Shown here piece after piece: positions 22,501 through 33,700 of a stretch of 64,000 nt of DNA; position 1 is the stretch's first letter; each line of letters begins with the position of its first letter. The notes beneath the pieces are model-generated. The model did no database searches. It saw only the letters and a program-made list of their open reading frames with translations, and was not told where the DNA came from. Made by a program: the position numbers and the translations under genes. This stretch comes from Trogon surrucura (lineage: Eukaryota > Chordata > Aves > Trogoniformes > Trogonidae): NCBI GenBank assembly GCA_020746105.1, contig CM036626.1, positions 18,713,001 through 18,777,000 of the forward strand, given 5' to 3'.

Positions 22501-25500
22501 TTTCTGCAAAGGGTGAGCTGGTACACAGCTCAGTGGTCCAGTCAGATTTCGGACTGCTCACTGTCAAATTTTTAGCTGTTCGGGACTACGCTCAGTCGGA
22601 ACCCCGAACGTGTCACGTTGCAAAACCGATGTGGTGGCATTGCCGGAAGCCAAGCTGCTTTTCAGGTTTGAAGCTGCCTACGAATAAACCTTGAAAACAG
22701 TGAGAGAGAGCATGGGTGGGAAATGATTTAAGGAGAACAAAACAAAGCAATGGAGGACAGCATGTGTTGCTAATTACCTGCCATCCTGATTTCTGAAGTA
22801 ATTTTTCATCTGTGAGCTACGTGGTCAAATGCAGCAGCAAACCAGGAGTGTAACGTTCTAGCTTGCGGGCATGTTAAATACTGGGAATTGATGTTGTGTC
22901 GTCGTCGCTGCGGGTCTTCCATTTAGAGTCGTTCTGCTGTAGCTTGGGGAGCGCTGCTTGAAGTTTGTAGTTCGTCATAAATCATAACTGCGTAAAGCTG
23001 ATCTGCAGTAGCTCCCCAGACTCAATTTCCACTTGTAAAATTGGCAGATGACAGAAGACTCTGAACAATTACCCGACATTAATTACGTCAAAGACTTTTT
23101 GGATTCTCCTCATCTTTAAAGTCTCAATTTTTGACGTGACCAGAGAGCTTTGTGCAGGGAAGGGAGGAGGGAGAAGGTAACTCTTTCAGCAGTTCTAGTC
23201 AGAAGCTGACTTGTGCACCTGGCGTTTTTCAGCAGCTTTAGCTCTTGAAGTGTCACTATCTCCAGGTATCACATCTGTGTATTGGATCAGCAGCACCTGG
23301 GCCTGCAGCTTCACGCTGGACTTCTGGAGAAGAAAGCAGAGGGCTCAGAGCTGAGCCTGCAGTGCTCCTTGGGTGCTCACAGAATCCAGTGCAGTTCAGC
23401 CTAATAATGCCTGTGAGAAAACTTCATCTCTTAGATTAAATATTTATTCAAAGAGGGTTGAAAACCATGGGCAGGTACTGAAAATTCAACCCCTGGAACA
23501 AAGCAAAGTGCCATACCCATGTTGATGAAAGAGGAGCATTCTACAACTACAGCCTCTGTTAGGTAATTTATTCTGTGAGAGTAAGAAGAGAGTTGTGTTT
23601 TTTATTATGATAGGAATGCCTCTGGTGTACCAAAACCTTTGAGTTCTAATTTTGCAGACGAAAGTGTACCTACTCTTGCAGGTGAGGTTGGGCAATAATG
23701 CAAACCTTATTTTGACAGCATGCTTTTGTAATGAATGAGAATGATAAGGAGGAGAAATTCTAACATAACTATGCTCTGATAATACACTTCTCGGCCACAC
23801 TGTCTACGACTTCTGGGTCCTGTGTGCTGGGAGACAGTGAAGAGTTCCACTAATTCCAGAAAAATCCTGGATCAGAGAGCTCTCTGCTGGAGGCATGTTA
23901 CGTGTAGTATGCATGGTTTGTCTTTTGAGCTTGTGTGGACTGGTCCTGTATTCTCACAGTCTTGATTTTTTGATTATTCTCTCTGATGTCTAGTTTTATG
24001 GCAGCCGTATTACGGAGTGGCAAGGGAAGATGAGAGTTAGTAGTCCCTACACCAAGGAACTAAGCTGCAATCTGTGAAGGCAAAAGGAGGCTTCCTGCCT
24101 TGTTCCAGAGGGTATAAAAAACCTGTGAAGGGTATCAGTTATTTGATGTAAAGCTGGAGCAAGCCTGCAGCCTGAAATGGACATAAGTAGTAACTCGTGC
24201 CATGGATGGGAGTTAAAAGATTGAGTTCTCTTGGATTTTTCATCCTGTGGTTCAGTCTATAATGGGTGTAAGGACTGAGTTGGTGCTTCAGCATCAAGTT
24301 TAGCTGCTTTCATTTCTCTATGGCTATTTTCACGGATGCTGTCAGCAGGCAGTACATTTGCCAGCTCCTCTTGACTCTCAGGTGTACTGGAATCCCCACA
24401 AAGGCTTCCATGCTAGTGGAAGAGGACAGACAGATGCACGCTGTGGTCAAATATAAACCTAGTTCTGTCAGGAATCCAGGCAGGGAGAGTGGAAGTAGTC
24501 AAATACACATACACACCTCCCCTGCATTGCTGCTGTTTGATCAAGCATCCTCTTGCCTGTGGGACTGCAGAGGGAAACTGTCCGCTGAGGGTAGCATGAA
24601 TAATGGCACTCACACTCTTTTAAAGCAGGGTAATAATATGCAATATTTATTGTATTTGCTTGAATGCTCAAAAATGACGTGTTTTGCCTGAAAGCTATAC
24701 CCAGCCTGGCCCCTGGAGGGCACCAACAGCCAACATTACTTTTTTTTTTTCACTTTGCTATTACCCACTGACATACAGCACTGGGAAAATGGCAAATATA
24801 TCCCCACGTATAGATTGAAGTGAACTTCCTTTGCCTTGCATAATATGGAAATTCAAAAGACCAATTTCTTAGTGTAATTGAAAACTGCTACATTTCGGGC
24901 TTATTCATTGAGTCAGTATTTCCAGTTAGAATTCAAATTAATCTTTCTACCTTTAAACAAGATAACGAGGGTGTAGTTATATTTACTCAGCCTTTTAACA
25001 ATCAGTTTCAGTGTAGCTGCATATGATTAACTACACATACACAATTGCAAAAGGTTAGTGCGGGCATGACTGGAGTCATGAGGGAAATTCATCTCTGAAG
25101 GCTGAAAAGCCGAACCGACAGTTCAACACTCAGCCTAATGCCTGAGTCCCTGTGGAAGGGACAAGTAAAAAGGAAGAGGAGAAAAGCAAAAAAAAAAAAA
25201 GACCAGTCCAACACAAGAGCCATGTCAGCTTGTGTATACTTTATTTTTTTTCCCCTTCTGTTTAGCCTGGGGTCCTCTTGCTTTAAAGTTGCATTAATGC
25301 AACTGCACTGAATTACTTCCAATGCCCGTCAAAAAGAGACGCGACATCTGAGTGCGTTTGTGGAGCACATCTGTGTGTCTGGATTCTGTGCGGGCCAGTC
25401 AGCTGGAAACACAAGTTTGAGGCCTGTGCATGGAAATATTTATCTGGAGCACACCCTACTCTGCATCACAGGTGGCTGATGTGGTGGGTAAACTGGGTGG

Positions 25501-28500
25501 TAACAATTCCTTATTCAGTGAAATGCCAGTAGATGGTGTTTAAGAACTCACCTCTGTAGAGAAGCCTAAGAGATAATGTGGCCAGCACCATCCCCAGCTC
25601 AGACACTTGAGACTTGAAGTGAACTCACTTGGTCCTTGGAGGGGCTTGGCCTGACTCTTCATAAACTGTGTAACGAGGCAGAGCTGCTGAAGTTCAGGAG
25701 AATTAAACTTGGCCCAGAAAAATGATCAAGTTTTGGTAACAGAAGGTTTCTGAGTCTCGCTAATACAGGGCCCAACGGCTGAATGTCAAAAAATATCGGA
25801 CAAATCTGCAGAGAATGAAGCAAAGGGAGCTTTGGATTCTCCATGGCTTGCAATGTCCAGGTGGAGATCAGATATGTCTCTGAAAGCTCAGCTCTAATTC
25901 CAAGATTAATTATGGAAAGTCCAGTCTGCCCTGTGTTATGCAGGAGGTCAGTATAAAGAATGTGATTTTTTTTTTTTGGTGCATTAATATGAAAGAGCAG
26001 TTGCACAAGGTCACGTCAGACAGGCTGGAGGGCAGATGCTGCTCTGCTGCGCTGCCTTTCTCCAAGGAGGTGCTGAACAGATCCGTGTCCCCTGCAGCTG
26101 TTTTCCCAGCACCTTATGAGGGACTGGGTTCTCTGATGCTGAAAACTCTTTCAGTTGTTTGCCCTACAGTAGCTGGGAGGCACGGTGAATAGATGGGCAC
26201 CTCGATTTCCCTGCAGGGAAGCAGATGGCTCATACAGTGGTTCAGCTGGCAACGGCCTTTGCTGGATGTGAGAGTTTTCAGGGGATTTTTGACTCTTCTT
26301 TCTGGGAATGGCAGGAATTAAAAGGATTGTCAGTAGGAATAGCTGATATTCAACCGAGTACATTGGGCTTGTGGTCTCTGACAGCATAGCTAGATGATGC
26401 TTTGCAAATCTCCGACATGCAGATGGCACCCTTCAAAATAAATGTTATTGATAACTACTTGTTACAGCACCGTGGGCAACAGCTTCATGGAGATACCCTG
26501 AGCTGGGGCTGTTGGGGCGTTGTTTGGGTTGCACTCTTACAGCTTCTGAGCTGAATCTGGCCTGCCAGCCACCTTGTGCAAGCAGGCAAGAGGCAATTTT
26601 TCTAACAGGCTTCTGCTTTGTGCTCTATCAAGCAATCTATGGCTCACGCTTCATTAACTGAAACTTGCGTTCTCATTCATACTCGTGCAAAAAGTGAGTA
26701 TTCAATTTTGCTCGTGTTTAAATATGAACATCAATCTAATATAACACCGTAAAGAAGGATGAAGTACTTCTTTGTTGGCTGCAATGCTAATTGTCCTCCT
26801 TCTCATCCATTTACAGGTGCAGACTGGGTTACCTCTGCTTCTGTCTCTGTTGCAACAGCAGCAAGGACAAGCCAGGATGGCGCACAGATTGTTTGAATTT
26901 GCACTGGAGACTGTCTTTGGCTCTATGAGTGAGAAAAACATCTTTAAATACCTCCTGCCTCTACCAAGCTGAGCACTTCTGATTTCCAGCTCTGCAGTGC
27001 ATGTGTGCACTTGGCCAGCATGACCAGAGATGGGCCTACAAGGTAAGCGTGAGCATTTTATAGTCAAGTCATTAAATTCATGTCAATTGTTCTTTGTCTG
27101 TCTGGCATCTCGGATTGGGCTTGATATCTCAACGTTACTCTGGTGTTGAACTAGTGTGGTGATGTTGGGTGAGACTTGCTCGTTCTTCTGGCACCTTCAC
27201 TGCAGACCCTCAGTCTGTCAAGAGAAATACGTGTTTTGGCTGTGAGGGAGAGACAGAGATAGAATTTTCTTGGGCAGTTCTCGTGCCACTTCTAGCTTGT
27301 GGAGGCTAAGCAGACAGTTGCCTATCCCTAATCTATCCCCTGAGTTACTCCACTGTGCCCAGCATAAACTGGGAAAGAGAAGAGGTTGTTTGCTAATGCA
27401 CTTTTTTGAAAGGCCAGCCCTTGAGCTTGTTGTGCGAGATCCTCCCCTTGAGTTGCTAAGGAGTTTTATTCTGGATGGCACCCTGCATATGGTTTTCAGT
27501 CACAGACTGGAATAATTCCAGGGATGCTGCTCTGTTCTGTTGCCTAATTAATAATACATCTCTTAAATAAATAAATGCATGTTCAACTGATAAGCTAGAG
27601 TAGCTTCAAAAGCACCATTTCTGTCCATGAACTGCATCATACAGCACTGTTACTCTGAAAATCCTAACTAGAAAAAACAATGACACAAAACAACTTTGGA
27701 TCTGCGAGTTTGCATTATGCTTCTAAAAGAGTTGGATGGTTTAATGTGTTGATTCTTCTTGACTTTCCCGCCTGCCCCCTTGGAGAGAAAGGCTGGAAAA
27801 TAGAAAGTGTGATAGCTTAGCAAGCTAAGTGAGCTAGCGGAGGTAAACACCTCGTTTGTTCCCTTCCTGAAAGGGATTTGTAATGGGGATGAAACCTGCA
27901 GCAGCGAGGTGATGTGAAACTGCTACCCAGCACTGCCTCATCCTCCACCTGCTGTCAGTCAACAGGCTGCTCTGGAAAGCAACTAAGAGGTTCTTCCCTT
28001 CTGTTGGAGAATGACGGGTAAACTAAGGCATAAAACTGGGATTTGGGAGAGGATTTTTGTCTGTGACTATTGCTGTCACTGTACAACACTGACTAATGGC
28101 TTTCATTCTACGTTTCTCATAACGAGGTATAACTGAGCTTTTAGCGTGAACTTTTGCCATTGTCACTTCAGCTGGTTCTCAGAAAAACTTCTGACACCTT
28201 GTTTTGTAATACTTGCCTTGACTGGAGGAGAAAAATTCATTAATACGAAGACCAAATAATTGTGAAAAGCTAGGTGTTTTTTCATTTAGTTCATGGCAGT
28301 TATTCCTCCCTGACATGAGGGAGAGTAAATGACGTAGGTGTGGAGTCCTAGTGTGAGCATTCCCAACATATGAATTTTTCTCGTTTGTCTCGTTTTTGTG
28401 TGTGTAGCTTTAATTTTGGCTTGGTGGTGGTTGTTGCATTTGGGTTTTTTTGTTTGGTTTTTGTCAGATCCACTTTTTGCTCCTTACTGTGTCAGGGAAG

Positions 28501-29764
28501 GGTAAAGTTTTTAGGCTTGTTTTATTCTGGAAATGTGCTGTCAAATTCCGGGTTTCTGGAAGAGTCTTTTGCAGAGGTGGTGGGAAGGCACTGCTCATTT
28601 GCCCATCCCTGCTGAGTTACAGTCTCTCACTGTTGCTCTTGCTCCCTGGCTACCCAGCCTGAAGCTCTGTGTGCATCTCCCAGTCTCTTTTTCCAAAGAA
28701 GTGTGTCCAAAAACTCCCAAGACATAGAGGATCTCTCATTCACTCTTTTTCACGTGATTCAAAGACTAATAAGAGAAAAAGTTGAACAGTCATCTTCTCT
28801 GATGGTCAGGAGTTGCTCCAGGAGTTAGCTGTGAGCAGTTGAGCAACACCAGTGGCAAAGTGGCATTAGAGATTCAGGGCTTGGGCTCTGATGAGATCAA
28901 AATGCACGTCTTGCAACCCAAATGAGGATTGCTTTGATGAAGGCTGAGCCTTTAATTTAATTTGCATGGGATCTAGATGAATGGGCTATGTGATCAAAAC
29001 AGATTGCGTCGCAAATGGGTTCGCTGTGAAATGGAGCGATGCCAAGCGAAAGGAGCTCACTTCACGGGCTCAGGGACGAGACCTAATCCTAACCCTCAGC
29101 AGGAGCGTGCGGGGCATGATGCAGGCAGCTTTTCATCTACTGGTCTTCAATCATGAGCTTTGAAAGCCTGTAGACAGCTCGGCTCTATTAGATTTTTGCT
29201 CGAGGTAGTGGAGGGGTAACCACGTCTACGCAAGATGCAGCGATCTCGCGTGGTGCCATGTGCGCCCCTGGGGCGGGAGGGCTGCTTTGATGTGGCTATA
29301 GCTGAAGTGCTCCCCTGGGCTGTCGTGATGTACGTCAATTTTAGCCTCGGTTAACAAACAGAACTCAATCATTTTGAGGGTGTCCAAAGGGGAATATATT
29401 AAGAGTCAGAGAGGCCATTGATTTAGGAAACTCTAAACCCCGTCCCTTCTTGGTGCCTGAAAGATTTATTAAGAGAGTTCAGATTGCAGATGTGCGGAAG
29501 CACAGGTGGTCAGTACAGGCACAGGGCAAGAATCATTAGGAGGATAGATTCTTTCAAGTCCTTGCCAGCATTTTCTGCAATACTTTTCTTGGACAAATGA
29601 CTCCTACAAGCGGAGATAATCTTTATTTAAAACATATTAAATCTTCTTATCGCTATGAACTAGATCTCAGAAAGGCCAAAGATTCTATTTTTTCAGTAAT
29701 CTGGTTCGTGGGAGCCTTCTGGCTGCGTTAAGGTGAGATTTAACTTAGTTGACCAGTAAGTTAA
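19574..29764. other. Unique non-coding sequence, no gene recognised
   Basis: No gene is confidently supported. A (GTTTT)n microsatellite at 22003-22030 is listed separately. A stretch at 26817-27042 is bounded by good splice acceptor and donor words but has stops in all three plus frames; it is treated as a finding. A patch at 29000-29340 is CpG-denser than its surroundings. Remaining open frames are short and unassigned. T-rich or A-rich runs of 11-13 bases occur near 24740 and 25188. Confidence 0.5.
22003..22030. repeat. (GTTT)2(GTTTT)4 microsatellite
   Basis: Two GTTT units are followed by four perfect GTTTT units. On the minus strand it reads (AAAAC)n, a form seen in A-rich retroposon tails, but no element body is recognisable. 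Confidence 0.88.
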
Positions 29765-29811
29765 TTGATCCTTATGGGTTCGTTTCAACTTGAGATATTC
29801 TATGATTCTAT
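29765..29811 (+). mobile_element. CR1 LINE 3' terminal fragment (about 47 bp)
   Basis: TTGATCCTTATGGGTTCGTT leads into TCAACTTGAGATATTCTATG and ATTCTAT. This corresponds to the end of a CR1 3' UTR (GATCCTTGTGGGTCCCTTCCAACT-type) and its duplicated terminal octamer in plus orientation. The insertion is severely truncated. Several substitutions, including in the normally invariant CCCTTCCAAC word, suggest moderate age. Confidence 0.85.
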
Positions 29812-30268
29812 ATTAAGCAAGAACGATTTGGGAGCCTTGCCAGCAAGTGACTTGGAGGAGAATTTGCATTTAAATTCTCCAAAATGGCATTTAAACTTTG
29901 TTTCCCTGATATCTCCCGGGCTGGGTATCAAGCCATGTTAGTTAAACGTTTATCACTTCTGCAAAAGTTAAATCTTTCAAGTGGACAACTGTAAGAGATT
30001 TAAAGATGTCAGCACTTCAAGGGTGTTTTTAACAGATACATGCTTGCTGAAATGCTCCCTAGCACAATTGCAATGCACTTAATTACCACCTTTTGGAACT
30101 GGTTTCCAAGCTCAATAAAGGAAGTGACTCCAACTTCCATGTGTGTTAATGATGTGGTAGCTGAAAATTAAATTTATTTGGTACCAGTCAGCAATTCCTA
30201 AAGATTCTTGGAAACAGCATTTATTTAGTTATCACATCCAGTTCCTGATTTTGTGAGCAACGGTGTAA
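29812..30268. other. Unique non-coding sequence
   Basis: No gene or repeat is recognised in this roughly 450-bp gap between two CR1 fragments of opposite orientation and different age. Confidence 0.6.
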
Positions 30269-30780
30269 CAGAATCATGGTAAAATAATCTGGAAGGATGT
30301 TAGAGAGGTCATGTATCGCATCCATCAGCCCCAAGGCAGGATCAACTATATATTAATCCTGACAGATATTTATTCAATGTGTTCTGAAAGATCCCCAGTG
30401 GTAGAGAGAAGCTCAGCTAATCTATTCTGACTCCTCAGCCCTGCCATTTGAAAGGTTTTTCTTGAGGTTTACCCTGAATCTTTCTTCTTGTAATTAGTCA
30501 AGAAAACTGAGTAACTTGTCTTACCTGTCACAGGTACGGAAAAAATAGATATATTCTGCTCTATGTATGTAAAGACTTTGAGGTTCCCCCCCCTCCATGA
30601 ATTGTCTTCTCTTTGGGATAAACAGCCATTAGTGTTTTTAATCTTCCTTCATGTCAGGCTTTGCAAATCTCTGATCAGCCTTATTGCACTCCCGTTACTC
30701 TCTCCGGACAGTCTGTATCTCTCTTGATCTCGAATCTCTCTCAAGTGTCTAAACCAGTATCCATCACCCGCTTTTGATTC
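30269..30780 (-). mobile_element. Ancient CR1 LINE fragment, strongly diverged
   Basis: The segment preserves, in order, the landmarks of an old amniote CR1 read in reverse: AGAATCATGG at the 3' tip, GAGAGGTCATGTATCGCATC, the AAGGCAGGATCAACTATATA block, CCTGACAG and AGATCCCCAGTGGTAGAGAG words, TTGTAATTAGTCAAGAAAAC, a GAGGTTCCCC segment, and CTCTGATCAGCCTTATTGCA followed by CTCTCTCCGGACAGTCTGTA. Spacing between landmarks is close to that of full CR1 3' regions, so about 510 bp survive as one insertion on the minus strand. Divergence is far higher than in the CR1 at 45.2 kb, pointing to an insertion that may predate modern bird lineages. Any coding capacity is destroyed. Confidence 0.85.
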
Positions 30781-33700
30781 AGTAACAGTATTTGAAATCC
30801 GTTTGCAATCAAGCTTAAAGTAAACAAATTCTATTACTTATAATATTATTTCCTCTAACTGGGAGATTAATCTTGCACAGAAGCAAAAGTCCCAGATAAA
30901 ATTAAACCTAATACTAAATATTAGTTTGGAAATGAATGTGCGTTTTTATATGAAATTGGGATTCTGAAGCAGGCTTTAGCAATATCCAGCCTTAGTATTT
31001 TTCCCCAGTGATTTGGACCCAAACAGCTTCAGTCTTTGACCTTTTGAAACTGACATTTCCTACTCCTTTTACCTGTTTGCTCTTCTGTGAACACCCAGTG
31101 TTTCAGTCACAATTGCTATTTATGTGTGCGGGTGTTGCGGTCCTTTATAACTAAAGTTCCAGATCTTATGGCCAGCGTGCAAACGTGTTCTTGGTGTGGA
31201 ATATACTCCTCCTCATTTGCACACACTCTACAATATGACAACTTAATTCACAGCAAATGACATTTGTTGCTGATTTTGCTGCTTGAAACTTCTGCAGAGC
31301 CTTTCTTTCCCCCCCTGCAATTAAAGCCTGCATCTTAGTTACTGCCTTTTGTTTCTTTTGAACTCATCAGGGAAGGAATATAATCAGATAATATTTGAAA
31401 TTACAATCTTGGCTAAGAGAAAACATAGAAATGTGAGGTAGTCATCACCTTAGATTAGCATTCCAAAGCTGATAAGTAGACAGGCCAAATAATCTTCACT
31501 CACTTCTGAGCAACAATTTAGGATTCTGGGGAATCAGATATTGCACTAAGCAGCTTTGAGGAAATAAGACTCAGTTAATCAAGGTGGGAGAATAAAGCTG
31601 CAATAGCAGAAGCTGGAGCGATTTACTAGACGCTCGCATCCGAGAATTGCGTGTGTTCTTCATCTTGCCGGAAAATTAGGGGTGTGCAGAGATAGAAATG
31701 GCGATATAAAATGTAGGTAAAAATGAGGGATTAAAGGAGACCATTTGATCCCTTAAAACCAGTCCAGAAGGCTCCACAAAACCGCTGGCTCTCACCTGGT
31801 AAGCCTCACCACAAGCCCTGTGTGGGCAGAGTAACAAACTCCAGACCTTTAGCACGGAAATGGAGAAAATTGTGATGTGCCAGAGGGAAAGGAAGAAATA
31901 GGCAGCGCTTGATCGTGTCTTGAACTTACTGAATTAGCAGCAAATTTGCTAGCTGAAAACTAGCTGGTGCTAAGAAATGGGTAGTTTTCCCAACTTCAAA
32001 GCCTCCACCAGGCTGTCTAGGGAGAATAATTCCTTCTAGGAACAGTCCACTTAACTCCAGAGTGTGTAAGGTGGATTAAATGATCTCCTAATATATATAT
32101 CTGTATATTTTTGTGTTGCAAAGTATGTTGAACAGTCTGGGCTTAAGGTGAGAGAATACCTTTTTGAAAGGTGGTTTTTTTTTTAATGGAAATTGCTTCT
32201 GTGACAGGGCCAGAGATAGACCTTTCTGTACTACACTTGCAGAAGGAAATGATCATCTGAGTTATAGCTGAAGGAAATTTACTTTATTAGCTCACTCATG
32301 GTTATTTTCTCAGAAACTTTGCTCTTCAGGATGCATGCTGGGCATTCTCCTAGAAAAGATTTTCAATTTTGAGCATGACTTGATCTTTCTTGGCAAACCC
32401 TGCTTGTTGTGAAGGAGGGAGAGCGGGCTTCGATTCGACGGGTCACAAAAGCGCGTGTGGCAGTTTGCGTGCTCCGAAGCGGGCAAAGGAGACCCCGTTT
32501 GTGGGGAGAGGTTGGGCTCGAAGTCTTACATTTACATTTATTGCCCTTACTTTGGACGTGTGCATAGGCATGAAGGCGCTGAAGTCAGTAAAATTTTTGG
32601 CTAATTTTTGTAACAGTGAATCTTCCAAAATTGCTTCATTTTATGCAAGCTGACTTTCTGAAGTGCTGGCATTCCGTGACTTTCTGCATACTGTGCTAAA
32701 TTCAGCAGGGGTTTTTTTTTTTTTTTCCATGTTCAAGTGGAGCTACGATAATTTCTGAGGTCTGTAGCTTGTTTCAATTCTTTACTTCTGCAAAAAGATT
32801 TTTATAAATCCTCCTTTCTCTTTCATATTATTAACTTTCTTGTCAAACTTTTATTTAAACCTCAGAGACAAAGATGGATCTTTCCTTTACAGCTCGGCAA
32901 AGTTAGATTTACTGCTTTGACCTGTTCTAGTGTGATTGAAAGCTAATCTGTCTCCTTTTTATTGGCTTCTGGTAAAGCATGTATTTCTTTGTTTCCCTTT
33001 TTCATTCTGCATTGTCTTGTGAAAATATGTAACTTCACTTCAAGCTGTAAAAAATTATCCTCCTACAGGAAAGGAAAAAATGACAACCCTTATTCCAATC
33101 CAAGAGAAGGTTTATGTCTTTAATTAGCTTCTTGGACTGTATTCATGCATGATTCAAATAAAATGAACTATGAGCAATAATAAAGGTCTTGTGGTCACCT
33201 CAGACCTTGCAGAGAAGAATGCTGAAGCCAGAAAGCTTTTTTGGCTCGACATCAGTGACGACTGCTTGAATTTGTCTTTCTTTGGAGCTAACTTTTTGCC
33301 ATAAAAAGCCTGCAAAGAGCTCCCACTGCAGCTCACTTGCTTGGCCGAGGGCATGATTTGGCTCGTGGGCTGTTAACTCCGAAGACTGGTGTTTTAAATA
33401 GTGTTGCGCTCCACTTTGTAATTAGCCCTCTCAGCACTCTAATCCTGGAGTATATGCTTCCAACCCCTCCGCAAGAGTTATTTACTATTATGTTTTAATG
33501 CACTTGAGGACGTGAAATGGCTTTTGTGTTATGCTACAGCTTTAAAGCTGGTATTATTATTGATAGAGGTTGTTAATGTTTTGCCTTACTCAAGCGGGTG
33601 ATCTTATGGTCATCCATAGCGTTATATTAGGCAGAGAAAATTTTGACCCATGTACATGTCATTCTTCTTCTGTTTCTTAAGTTACTGAACGAGCATGAGG

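Noticed and set aside
29081-29097. CCTAATCCTAACCCT, reminiscent of telomeric CCCTAA repeats
   Set aside because: Fewer than three imperfect units; not an interstitial telomere array.
31939-31950. Perfect 12-bp palindrome AGCAAATTTGCT
   Set aside because: Palindromes of this length occur by chance in a window of this size; no further symmetry around it.
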